Of a stretch of DNA of 64,000 nucleotides, positions 49,297-60,745 are shown piece by piece. The stretch is taken from NCBI GenBank assembly GCA_022578965.1, contig MU400509.1, forward strand, positions 248,001 to 312,000, read 5' to 3'. The stretch comes from Xylaria sp. FL1777. Its lineage: Eukaryota; Ascomycota; Sordariomycetes; Xylariales; Xylariaceae. How positions within the stretch are numbered: position 1 is the stretch's first letter; the number at the start of each line of letters is the position of its first letter. The position numbers and the translations under genes were made by a program. Under the pieces are notes generated by a model. The model had not been told where the DNA came from, did not search any database, and was given only the letters and a program-made list of their open reading frames with translations.

Positions 49297-51510
49297 ATGG
49301 TGATTGTGGTTAAATTGCAGCGGGATGATTACGCGTTGATGAAGTTACGTCCAATGGGAACGGCCTGGGAATGAAAACGGAAGGGAATGATGGATGGATT
49401 ACTCATCAATATCTAGCAGACCGTTGAGCCTAGTCTTACATCTGCAAGAGTAAAAAAAATAGCAAATTCGAGATACCAGGCAAACCGATGCCATTCTAAT
49501 TTTCTATTCCATGTGGTAAATACGTGAATGTAGCTAAGAGTATGTTTGATACAGGGCGCTAAATTTAAACGTTAATGCATAAGCACGAAGCACACCTAAA
49601 CACGAAACTATGTGGTGGTATACTGATAGTTTTATGCTCGTACCTGTGGATTGTAATAGCCTAGTTGGTATAATAGTAGGAGGGATGACTTGTAGCCATG
49701 ATATATTGAAAAGTAAAGTTGTCGTTAGTCGAGGTAGTGGCTACGCGTCCTCAATCAGGTATGACTTTGTACATGTAACATACTGATTGGTATTTCTACA
49801 AAAAGAATCCTTGAAGCAACTATCCTATCAGCACTATACGCTTTTCTCAAGTAAGCTTGGTAAGCTTCTGATTATAGAAGTTGGTAGGTAGGTAGCTACT
49901 TGGACGCCAGAAGCAGGAGGCTGTGTTGCATTTTGTTAGATGAGGCACTCGGTATCCTCTTTGTTTCCTAGTCAAACAAAGTAAGCATCTTTTATGCGGG
50001 TTCCTGTGACCTCGGGTATAGCTGATTTTATAATGGGAAATCTATATTCCTCGATGCTGGCTGCATTGAGGACGCATGATGGACAAGGGAGAGAGACATA
50101 GCACTAAGGTAGGTTGGGAGTCAAGGGCTGGTTGATGTTCCAGACAAAGGACTCATCCTTTCTCCCGAGGCGAGTGGCGATGATATCCGCTGCGTCTTCG
50201 TCTGGGGATGAAAGGAAAGCGCCTATATTAAGAGGGCGCCGGTGAGATCTTATTGCATGACTTTGGATATCCTCCTCAAACTCTTAGGATTCTTCTTCTC
50301 CTTACTCAGCCGCTTTCTCTATCATTTGCTCGGGCTTAACCAGCTCTCACGTAAAACATTGCTTCTTTTTATACTTGAATATTTCATCACAGACGCATCT
50401 TCTGTTGTCTTATATAATATACGGAAAATCTCGCCATTTATAACATATCACAACCATGGCAATCCTTTCGAACGCCCACAACAAGACCCCCAAGCAGCGC
50501 CCGGGCCCAAGGGCCAAGGACGAACAGGTCGGCCTCACCTTTGGCGACTCGAGGGGCGAGGTGTGCATCATCTTGTAAGACAGGAGGTCGGGAGTGGATA
50601 CCTTGGCATGGTAACTGATTGGGTCTATGTTTTTCTGTTGTTCCCGATCCTCGTACATCCGGGAATAATGGGTAGTATGCGGAGGTGCAGGGAGGTTGAT
50701 GACGCGGGGGGGCGCACAGAACGGGTTGTACTTGTACTTCGGTTCCGAAGATGTGATATTACAAGGGGGGCGGGCGATTAAGATTAACCAACATATATTT
50801 GAAGTAGAGGGGAAAGGAGATATTACGTCGATCCCGAGAACTAGCATGCTGTGAAGTCTTCTATGTTTTATACGACGATCATACTCTATAAAACCCAACC
50901 TGCTGCTAAACCCTAGGGACTTTTATATTCAGCGCGCGCGAACTAAGCACCTTGCATCTTCAAATGCCTCAATAGCTTCGTAGAGGGTAGCTAAGCTTAC
51001 TGTCTCCGCAATGAGAGTTATATAAAAACGTGGTACGGCCGTTTTAAAATGACCGGCGATTTTTTCCCTTTCATTATACGCTCACACCTGTGTCTCCCCC
51101 GGAAGGTGACGAGTTTGATTTGAAGCTGCGAAAGTAACCCTGAAGCATATTAAGCCCCTAGATAATGCGTCTAGGACCTACGGGTTTAGACGCCGTTCAA
51201 AGCAATTGCTCAGAGAACTCTAACAGATTTGGAATCCGAAACTGCGCTTACATGTCTCCTACCTTGCATGAACGACAGGGTCTGAGTCTCGAAATACTAG
51301 TTGGCAGTCCATCATGCCGAGTACTTGAAACTTGAAGTTCCGCATTACACGATTGCACGAGTCAAATATGACTAAGCACGGGTCGATCGACGTCAAGCGA
51401 ACGGGCTAGAATCGTGTTTCTTATACAAGTGGTATCAATATTAGGGACTCTAGCTTGAGTCAATGTTAAGTCTGCCGTCCACCTTTTTAGTCATTTCCCC
51501 GGATAGAGCC
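49297..51510. other. Intergenic region with one small candidate ORF
   Basis: About 2.2 kb between eEF1B-gamma and SAD1, both of which end here. I see only the 40-codon ORF at 50456-50578 as a possible gene. The 3' UTR of eEF1B-gamma should occupy the first few hundred bases. Confidence 0.5.
50456..50578 (+). CDS. Possible 40-residue microprotein ending in a CaaX-like CIIL
   Basis: ATG in the context CAACCATGGC, identical to that of eEF1B-gamma, opens a 40-codon frame (MAILSNAHNKTPKQRPGPR at its start, GDSRGEVCIIL at its end) with strong C/G third-position bias in an otherwise A+T-leaning region. Upstream are a TATATT element (about 50222) and a pyrimidine-rich stretch, as for a real promoter. 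The last four residues, CIIL, fit a prenylation box of the geranylgeranyl type. Against this, the final codons contain a good donor (GTAAGA at 50575), so the frame may continue at 50676 for 34 more residues, which look unconvincing. I recognise no family. Confidence 0.3.
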   Translation: MAILSNAHNKTPKQRPGPRAKDEQVGLTFGDSRGEVCIIL

Positions 51511-53124
51511 TTACCTTTTCTGCTTTCCCTTAGGATCTCGCCGCCTCTCCCAGACTTGTAGATACGATTCACCAAGGTACAATAGTTCCTTCTGGATATC
51601 CTCTACGAACAAATCTTGGCATACAACCCACTCATCCCGGCCCTTATCCTTAAGTTGGACCTTCCAAGTCTTACGCTCTTCGCCCGTATCTGCAACGTCA
51701 TCCTTTGCTCGCACAGCCTCGTGTGTGACGTTGCCCACGAGGTCATACCAGATGGGCTCTCCGGGGGGGTGGTCTGCAGGACTTGGTTCCACGTATGGTG
51801 ATGCGTCTAGGCCGACACGGGCGTCGAATGTGACGATCGTTGGGTTGCGCTCCGAAACAAACTTATTCTTGGAGAAACGCTTGATATGAAATATGAGATA
51901 CGGGGGTAATGGGTGCATTAATCGGTATCGTTTCCTTTGTGCTAGGTGCTCTTGGGCTTTCACGCCATCATATTTTGACAATATGGTCGTTAAGGGCACT
52001 TGGGGGATAATATTACCCTCCATCTCGTCCTGAAACAAGGGCGCCGGTGGTAGGTCGAGGGTGAGCAGTAAGAAACGGGTGACATCCGTCTTGACTTCAG
52101 CCGCCTCTTCGAAACGTAACCGGTCACCGACGTCGGCCTTTGCCGTGATAGCTTGTGACTCAACCTTGAGCTTGCCCTGAAATATGCGCTGTATGATGCT
52201 GCTACCTGATTTTGTCTTGCTCCCACCCAAGCCGAGATGTATATTATTCAAGAACCAAGACAGAAAGTCGACCGGGTCGGACTGCTCTGTTAAAGTGAAT
52301 TTCTTGTTAGACCTCAGCGAGATCTCCTGGAGGAGTTCGTGCGGCGATACGTGGTTCTTAAACGCGCGCGGATTCCAGATTTTTCGGAAAAGAATAGCGC
52401 ATCTTTTGACGAGTTCCGGACGCGACGATAGATCCTCGAGTAGGAAGAAGTTTCGTAATGGCGCAACATGGGACAGCGCCTGCACCACCACGTTAAGATA
52501 GTCGTTCTCTTTGATATTATTCATGCCCACGTAGCCCGGCGTGTACGGCTTCCCGCCAAGTATCCACGCCGTCCTAGGCTTGCGATCTAGCTCCATAACC
52601 TCCTGCCTTGAGTACCTAGGATCGGAGACATATTTGATGTCGTCAAGCGACTTGCTCTTAACTTCGTAGCCTTCGGGCAAGACGTAGACCTTCTGCGTCT
52701 CCATGTTGATGAAGACATGGTGACCGTCCTCGAGTGCATGGAAGTACGCATGCGACTTGGGCCCTCTCCCCTGAAAGTACTTCCCACAAACCAAACACGC
52801 GTAGACGTTGATGTTGGAGAGACTGATGGAACACAGCTTCTCGAAGTCGAAGTCGAGGACGTTACGGTCTATCGTGTCGAGGTACAGGTCGCCGTATCCT
52901 TCTGTCGGCGCGGATTGCCTTATAGGCGCCTTTGCGGGCTCGTCGTCATCAAAATCATCGTCGTCGCTTTCGATGTCTGCGATGCTATCTTCGGGCTTCT
53001 CTGACGATGTCGCAGTAACGTTTCCATTCAACTCGGGACCCTCGTCAAACCGTGATTTTTTGGATGCGGGCGAGTCGACGCCGTACAATTCATCGAGAGC
53101 CTCGGAGGCGTGTCTCTTGGACAT
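51511..53124 (-). CDS. SAD1: Sad1/USP39-type splicing factor, inactive ubiquitin-protease homologue
   Basis: Sad1 (USP39 in animals) is needed for assembly or stability of the U4/U6.U5 tri-snRNP in pre-mRNA splicing. A single exon of 537 residues. An acidic N-terminus with a basic stretch (SKKSR) precedes a UBP-type zinc finger (about 98-150: YACLVCGKYFQGRG, SHAYFHALEDGHHVF). The USP-like domain begins at GMNNIKENDYLNVVVQ (200-215): the catalytic Cys of active USPs is Asp208, and the usual GHY histidine box is absent from the C-terminal part (WYDLVGNVTHEAV). Other family marks are YTPGYVGMNN, LSWFLNNIHLGLGG and FHIKRFSKNKFV. It is thus a pseudo-protease, as known for the family. The C-terminus is basic. 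The start at 53124 (MSKRHASEALDELYG) looks natural. Confidence 0.96.
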   Translation of the reverse strand: MSKRHASEALDELYGVDSPASKKSRFDEGPELNGNVTATSSEKPEDSIADIESDDDDFDDDEPAKAPIRQSAPTEGYGDLYLDTIDRNVLDFDFEKLCSISLSNINVYACLVCGKYFQGRGPKSHAYFHALEDGHHVFINMETQKVYVLPEGYEVKSKSLDDIKYVSDPRYSRQEVMELDRKPRTAWILGGKPYTPGYVGMNNIKENDYLNVVVQALSHVAPLRNFFLLEDLSSRPELVKRCAILFRKIWNPRAFKNHVSPHELLQEISLRSNKKFTLTEQSDPVDFLSWFLNNIHLGLGGSKTKSGSSIIQRIFQGKLKVESQAITAKADVGDRLRFEEAAEVKTDVTRFLLLTLDLPPAPLFQDEMEGNIIPQVPLTTILSKYDGVKAQEHLAQRKRYRLMHPLPPYLIFHIKRFSKNKFVSERNPTIVTFDARVGLDASPYVEPSPADHPPGEPIWYDLVGNVTHEAVRAKDDVADTGEERKTWKVQLKDKGRDEWVVCQDLFVEDIQKELLYLGESYLQVWERRRDPKGKQKR

Positions 53125-55066
53125 TTCAGTCTGAAGTGGTCTAGTTTAGAGGTAGGCTGCGCACTTGGATTGGTAGACTAGGCACAGAAGTGGCCGTATA
53201 AGAAAGTGAATTGAAGGTTGTATTGTTTGGCTTTAGGCTAGAGAAGGTACCTTACGTATCCAAAGCAAGCTACAGGTAAGGTACTTTGACTTCTCAACGA
53301 GCAATAAGGCTGAGAGCTCCAATATTAGCGACTCCGGAAGAATTTGTTTTAGTAGATCCCCTCCAACAATAGCACCACCTCCCTAGCTGTAGTACAGCGT
53401 GTGCCTACCTACTGTAGGTAAATACAAAGACAGGCTTTACCACTTTGGGCTTAGCTCAGTAACCGCCTGACTAAACCTTTGACTGCGTACATTTATGCAT
53501 ATGTTATACTACGGGAAGAATCTCTATAGGTACTATTGAAAGGTATTAACAATCAATGAGCTTTACGTCCTGGGCCCATGTGGTCGTATATGATATTAGA
53601 CCTGGATATTCCTGAGAGTTGTACCTCTGTGTTGAGCTGTTCATTTTACATCTCTGTATCGCTTCATTGCGATGTTTCGGAGTCCCAATGTCTAGGATAA
53701 AGTACCACATCGACAACATATTCTCTAGTCCTTCATTTCGATCCTTTGTGCTCGGACTCGATTTCGAAGGGTTACGATAGCTGATTTTGCGCATTCTAGC
53801 AGGTTGGGAAAGAATAAGACAGAGTGATACCGTCTCCGATCGAGATGATACCTGTAGTGCGTTACCGAGGTGTCGTGGCGTGTGCGGCAGAATAGCGCCC
53901 GCGAATGCCCCCAAGGACATCTGGTATCGTGTTCGGGTTCGTGATAGCAACAATTACTCTGTCAGCACTCCGACCCACTATAAGACTCACGAACGCAGTA
54001 TAATATCTCATCGACAGCTTGGTCTAAGATACAATAATTCCGATCTTATCTGCACTGCCATCTCAAGTTCCATAGTCTGTCGATTCGCCTCCGGGGTCGC
54101 TTCAACCGATCGCCATAATCATCATCTACGGTAAGAATGAAAATGATTTCGGGAGTTTACAAGAGGAATATGAGTAGGTATCTCCCGACAAGGCCGCTCA
54201 TGCTCCTAAGCCGTTTAAAAAGGGGCATACTTTAGTCATGTAGTAGCATGCATACATTATACTTCATACTCAACTAAGAAAGTCGGGTCTCATCCCTTTA
54301 AGCTCCAGGGCCTCGACCTCAGTATTGGTAAGGTATGGTTTGATTACCAGCAGATAGATGAAGTGTATATAGTACGTGTCGCTGACCATGGCATACAGAC
54401 CCATTGGAGAAAAAGACATGGCTGCGGAGGGAGAATAGGGTCCGAGGGTCTTGAATTGCCATCCAATCTACGACGGACGCGATATTTTTCAAACGATTCT
54501 CATGTTGGCTTTCCGTGAAGATAAATTTACGTTATGTCGTTGCCACTATGGGTCTTCTTTTGCAAGCCCCAACTGATAGATCGGTCCTTCTGGGTATGTA
54601 CGACGACACAAAATGATACGCGTCTCCATTCAGCGAGACCCTGCTAGCTAATGCGATACTCTGGGTGTTGAAGATTTCTTAGGCCGTGATACTGCTTGTC
54701 TGAGGCTGCTCTTATGAAGAAGACTTGAAATTACCTATCAAATAACCTAAAGAATGATCTGTAGACTAATATATAGCCGGCTTTCTGGCATAAAAGAGGA
54801 TGAATAAAATAGCCGTGGACTCGTGGACTAGACAACCTGGCCGCTTGGTAAACAGTAAATAATGCGGGCCTCGTTGTAGGGTGTAATTTCGGCTCAGCTA
54901 CGTTGATGTTGAATGCTGCATTTTTGCTGCTGATAAGATATTACCCAGGTATCCAACTAGCGACTTCGTCTTTAGCCTCCTTTCCTCCTTCTCTGTTCTT
55001 CATCCTGTGTGACCAACCCTCACGTTTGTCCGGTCGCCTTAACTCTAGTCTCTCGGAGTTCTTGTT
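53125..55066. other. Intergenic region without a supported gene
   Basis: About 1.9 kb. The left part is the SAD1 promoter; the right part is the 3' flank of the F-box gene. Frames at 53546-53953 and 53787-54134 overlap each other on opposite strands and show no motif. Confidence 0.55.
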
Positions 55067-57318
55067 TTATTCTTCAGACTTTCGGCTAATAGTCTCTGAT
55101 ATCACTCCCAACGTTGTGAAGGACCTACCGGGACCAGGGGGCTGTCGCTCATATTCGTTAGAACTGCCGTTGCTGAAAATAAACACATGAGGGAAATTAA
55201 GAAAGCATACCTGGCTAGCATAGAACCCAGTAATAGTGGTTCCGGGGTCTATGGGGATCAGTTCCGTGTCGATGTCAATGCTACGAGGATCGTAAGAGAA
55301 TAGACATTCTCTTCCGCGATTAGTCAACATCTACAATAGGTCAGCTAATGAATAAGTCTTCCTAAGGAAGGATTTGACTCGACATGCCTTGCACGCGGTT
55401 ATGCACTTATTCTTTCTTGTGCTCGAGGGTCCGGTGGTGAAGTAGTCTAGTTCAATGGCATTGATGATCTCCCCGCCAGGGCCATCAATACCAAAGACCA
55501 CTGCTTGTGCTCCTATAGGTGGCTGGCACCGCCCAAAGCTCCGACACTCAACGGGGACATCGATATCATACTCGAAATCGATACGAAGCATGCCACCCAA
55601 TAACGTTACAGCTATTTGGATCAAATGGTTAAGGTACTTGCCCCCAGGGCCACCGAAAGATGTCCAGAATAATGGCCTACAGCCGTATAAGAACTCGTTG
55701 CATCGAAAGAACGAACTCTCATTCAGAGATAATGCCGGGTCGGGAACATCCGGATACCACAACCCCAAGGATCTCAGTCCGTTCTTTCTGGGGATGGGCG
55801 GAGGGAGCTTGTCAGTAGCAAGACTAACCAGCTTAAAGCTCTGTAAACTCGTATTAGCAATGAAATCGTTTAGCAGGCATGCTAGTATGGAACTATTAGT
55901 AGAAACTTGGCTCTTACGTCGAACCCGACTTGTAGTAAGTTAAGAGGGGTATCAAATATGGCAAGACGCCTCGTTTTCGGGATACCGTCTGGGCGTCCGA
56001 GCCAACAGGAGGTGTCACTACCCGTTAGGCACTTCACGGCTTGGATACCCTTGGACCCAACAGCTAGGACGAAACCCCGAATTTCAGTCACATCTATGGA
56101 GTACTCAGTTGTAGCCCAGTAACCTAACTGAACGACATCGCCAGTAACAGTGGTGAACTTTATACCGCAGACATAACCTTCACCGCCAGTTTGAATATAT
56201 GAAATAGAAAATCGTGATAAGTCGGTTGGTATCGTAACGTAGTGCTTGTGCAACAGACGGCAGCCATGGAAAATTGAGTATGTACCGGCCCTGTATGTCT
56301 TCCACAAATCTCCTACCACTTCTAGGGGAGACGAGCTGCGTGGAGAGTCCGAAGTCGGTATAGTTGGTACACCGATATCATGCCACCGCAATTCCAGGAT
56401 GTCAATGATCGTGTCAAATATGTTCCATATCCGCTGTCTATTCCGAAGCGCGGGTCCTACACGGGTGATACGTGTTCGGTGATAAAGCCACCGCCAATCT
56501 ATAGTCTGTTGTCGTTCCCACGCTTCAAAGAACCATGCGCGTTCCAGTGGATCTTTGAACCTAGACGCCCAGAATAGCTGGTCGTGGAAAACAGGCAAGA
56601 AAGCCCTTGAAGCGAGTCGAGCATTCAAGAGATCCGAGATCGACAAGTGCATGTTAACGGCTAAGCGGAGCTCAAGAGGGAGTTTACTTAAAAGGTCGTT
56701 TCCCAGCATTCCAACACTAGGTATTGTTACAGCAATCTTGGGTGGCAATTGTGGAGTGGCTGCTAGTATCTGATCGGCTTCGGCGGCATCGTAGGGATTT
56801 TCTATGCAGGATATAATAGGCTCGGAGAATCTGCTCTCGTCAAACCCATCGTCCCAGGGAGACAAATGATGGGGACGTATGGCGGGGTGGGCGTCGTCGT
56901 TGAAATCGTGACCCCAGCTGAAGGAGCTCGTGCCTCGTAGAATGGGCAGAGAGCTCAGAACTCGAAACAGGCGTTCAAGAGGTGCTGACCTTGCCCGACC
57001 GGCCAAAGCTTTCTCCAGGAGACGCCAGCAGGCATCGTGGAATATAAAACCATGTCGCCCATTGCGCTCGCCCTGATCTATGGCGCCAAATTCGTCGTCC
57101 GGTGGGCGGTCATAGTTTTTATCATCCCATCGAGCGTTGGAATTGGTGGGAGCGATGAAGTGGCCTTCGCGGGGATCGTCGTACAGGCCAACACCGGTGA
57201 GGACGATGCCTGTTGGTCCTTCATAGAGGCCGCGGAATTGATTTGCCCAGGATACGACGCCCGGCTCATCGCAGATGAACCATCCGCAGAAAACGCAAGA
57301 GTAGATGCAAGTGCTCAT
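55067..57318 (-). CDS. F-box-like fungal protein with a GC-AG intron
   Basis: Three exons (55918-57318, 55388-55840, 55067-55330) give 705 residues. The N-terminus has CIYSCVFCGW and a conserved-looking HDACWRLLEKAL. An F-box-like segment lies at about 206-250 (LLSKLPLELRLAVNMHLSIS, LLNARLASRAFLPVF), suggesting a substrate adaptor of an SCF ubiquitin ligase, bound through Skp1. The long C-terminal part (SYIQTGGEGYVCGIKFTT, EIRGFVLAVGSKGIQAVKCL, PGTTITGFYASQ) recurs in fungal F-box proteins of unknown target. Intron 1 is GT-AG. Intron 2 has to begin with GC (AAG|GCATGT at 55388/55387) to keep both exons in phase. A GTATGC...TTTTCAG pair near the 3' end could be a further intron but would break the frame, so I left it in. 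Target unknown. Confidence 0.82.
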
Positions 57319-60300
57319 CTTCACTACGTGTCCATTGTTAAATGCGAGGTGGTAGCGAGTGAATGGTATGTCGAAGAAGTGGAAGGAGAGGAATACTGTC
57401 GTCGCTTATTTACACTATATATAAGGGCCGGCCATATATAAAGGATACGCCCGTGTTATTGTGGCGGATATCTTAACATGGGTTTCGCTGGGGTTTTTTT
57501 TTTCTTTTTTTTCTTGCTCTTTTTTTCCCTGGAGGAGCCTGTGAAGCGAGACGCGAGATGCCAACCTTGAGGGTTTCCGGAAATGTCCAATGACCCGTCT
57601 ACCCGATGCCCAAAGTCGTTACACCGGGTAGAATCAGCATGCAACCCGGCTACAAAGACTATATCAACAAAACATCCAAGGTTGCTTGCTCCCTTGGCGT
57701 TGCTCTCTTGGCGTTGCTCCCCGGCGGGGCCACGGCCATAATACCTTACCTGTCGTATCGTATTAGTGTTCGCTCATGCAGAGCGCGAGCGAGTGGGTTC
57801 AGCAAAGAGCGCCCAAGTAGCCAAATAAGGTAGTATATGCGTGAAGAAGATTACCGGTAACTAACAGACATAATCTTTTTTTAGTGTATTCCAATTATAC
57901 GTCTTACTTGTTTCGATGAATTGTCGCATGATCTCGTGGTGACTTGATCCAAAGCCAATGAATAAGGCAGGGTACCTTACCTAACCCACCTCGCTATGCA
58001 ATACGCATAGTGAGTGCATAAGATCCCGGCTGCATTTGTGAAATGCCTACGGTACCTTGTTTGACAGCCTGTCTTACCACCCCGGCGGACAGCTCATTTC
58101 TGCTCCATCCCCTTATCGTATCGTATGGTACGTTGTCATTTCAAATCACTACAGCTGGGATTGTTAGATATAGTGCCAACGTACTTCGTAAACTTGCAAC
58201 GCACACGTTTCCTATCTGCGCGTTGTCAGTCTATACGTAAGGTACCTAGTCTTACAACGGACAATGGCTCCTTCATCTTTCCACTCCATTTATTAAGCTT
58301 CTGGCTCTCTGTCTTCCGTCACATTCCGATTGGTTGGCTCTAATCTACGTAAGTACACTAGACTTACTATTTGTTCAGATGGTACGTAGGTCCGCCTCTT
58401 TCCACTTTCCCTATATATAGATAGCCTATTATCTGTTTAGTTATCTATTTAGTTGTCTATTTTGTTGTCTCCCATCTAGTCCCTCAGTATTTCCTCCCTT
58501 CTCCGATCGTCTGTTTTGTCTTCAAATGTCATAACGCCGTATCTTGCTATGCCCGTTCCTTAGCAATTACACTTTTTACAACTTTATAAGGTTGACCTTT
58601 AATGGCTATGCCTGTAGGTTAGAGGGGTGTCTAGGTCACAGAGCCTAACTTTAAAGTAGTATATTTTGGCCATTTGCAGCATTTGTGTCATCTTTTGGTT
58701 TTACTACTTACTCATGATAACCTTGGAAAGTCGTCCGTCCTACAAGAAAGGGGTAGATCTGCGAACATGACAAAACGGCATCAGCAAAATCACCGTATTT
58801 CACTTCGACACTACAAGTCAAGGCTCATCCCGTATCTGCAAGTTGGAACTAGCATCTCAAGATTAGCCCCATTGAGTTAAGTGATAGTTCAGGTACCAAA
58901 TTTTCCTTCGAATAACGAAAGTGCCACATTAGTAACTGTGAATATAATGCTAGTGTTAGCTTATCTTGTTGATTAAGTAGATATAAGGTCTTAATCCCGA
59001 CTGAACCAAGCCGGTACTGGACAGAGACGCTGAGTCGCTGTACTGTACCAGTCCGTTTACCAACCCTAACATGTGTTTAATTATTGACAAAGTGAAGCTA
59101 CCCTGACTTCCTATCACAATAAATATGTTATTAATTTAGTATTTCTTCGTGCGAAAAGCTCTATGGTAGACTGTTGCATGCAGTTCTACTCTCAGGTTAT
59201 ATACCATTGGCAGACTTTCTATGCAGTTTTTTACAAGACAAACGTCCTAGGGTCGGCATTGAAGTAACAAGAGCGATTTCATCATAAGACCTAGAAGTGA
59301 GTTAACTGAATTCAACAGCATATCCTGCTAACAACGTGGGATGTTTCTGCTAATTTGAGCTCAAGTATTGGTTTTTTTCCTAGAATGAAGACAAGCAAGA
59401 AACGCATCTAGCTCCAATTAATAGGCACCGGAGGTTATCATAACATGCGACTTAGTACAGTAGATGGGATATATTCTTTGTGGCCTGCTTGGAAATGCTT
59501 GCCTTCGATCAACAAAAGATCTGAAGGTAACTCATTGAAAAATATGAGCGCAGTAATATCTGGCGTGGTCCCAGAACCCATTTGTAGCCATTGCTTCTAT
59601 TTGCTGAACCATTCGGCCGAAGGAAAACCGTGATTATTTCCACATATAGATTTGCTCTAGGCTTTCCGTCTATTGTGCCCCTAATCCAACAGCGTAATTG
59701 TTCGTTTGGCGGCGGTTCGAGTCTAGTGATCCCACGGGTGCTTCCAGCCCATGAGAACAGGCCCTGGTTGACTTGTTAATTCGCTCGTTCGATTATATAT
59801 GGGCTAGGTCTTCAATACCATCTTTCCTCGCGCGATACATCAACTGAGAATAATAGTTAGCTATTGTAGTTGCACCTTCCCATTGATTGATACCTACAAA
59901 GAACCACATGCTAGCGCCTAGAGCAGTGGCGGTGTATCTATAGATCCTCGCGGGAGGGGCACCAGCCATTGCGACAAGCTGGAGCGCGGTGAGTCAGTCA
60001 TCGGTCGACAGAGGTTCTCTGAGATGGGGTCGAACGAACAGGTTGGCTGCTGCTTGAGGGATTAGCGATATTGGGCAATTGCAATTGTGGCCGAACAATG
60101 ATTGTCGTCAATCGGTTGAGCTGATTGCAGATGGATGGAGCTCAGAGATGATGGACTGCTCGACGGTTGGACTGGTGTAGAAGAGCCGAGATTTTACCGA
60201 AGCGTTGGTACTGTAGGTAGGCAGTATAAAGGCGCTGTCCCAGCGCCCTCAGTGCCCCGGACTCTGCCCGGACTGAGGCCTGTACAGTAGCACTGCAGTA

Positions 60301-60745
60301 GCCCCATGCATCGACCGACCCAATCCAGCAAGCACCAACCCACCCTTCCCATGTTCTTTGTCCCCACTGCGGCTGCTACACTACCTGCCAAGTGCACTCG
60401 CGCTAGCTACCCATTGCTAGCTCGGTCGTCTACTCCCAAGTCTATCGCCGGTTTCCATCTTTTTCACCTGTTTGCAGTTTGCCCGCACGGCTCTAATGAA
60501 GGGAGCAGTCTGCATTTAACTCACACTGAAGTATATATTCTGAACTAGATATTAACTTACCACGCGCACTACTTCGATCTGACCACATCTCTTGCGATGT
60601 GCACTCTGAAGTCCTCGATATCGGCAACATAACCGACCAGGCGTCCTTCCTGCTACAGGGTTCGATCCATCTTTACTAGACGCGCCCATTACTTGCACGA
60701 GATACTCTGCTATTGTAGTTTTCTCGCTGCTCGACTTTTACGGGC
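57319..60745. other. Divergent intergenic region between the F-box gene and BUR1
   Basis: 3.4 kb with no gene I can support. Near the left end are the TATA elements of the F-box gene and a long T-rich tract (about 57494-57530). The right end is the BUR1 promoter. Frames such as 57606-57833 and 59445-59633 have no motif. Confidence 0.55.
57416..57424 (-). promoter_or_regulatory. TATA box of the F-box gene
   Basis: TATATATA about 100 bp upstream of the start codon at 57318, with a second ATATATAAA about 16 bp further upstream, and a strong T-tract behind them. Spacing fits a minus-strand core promoter. Confidence 0.45.
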
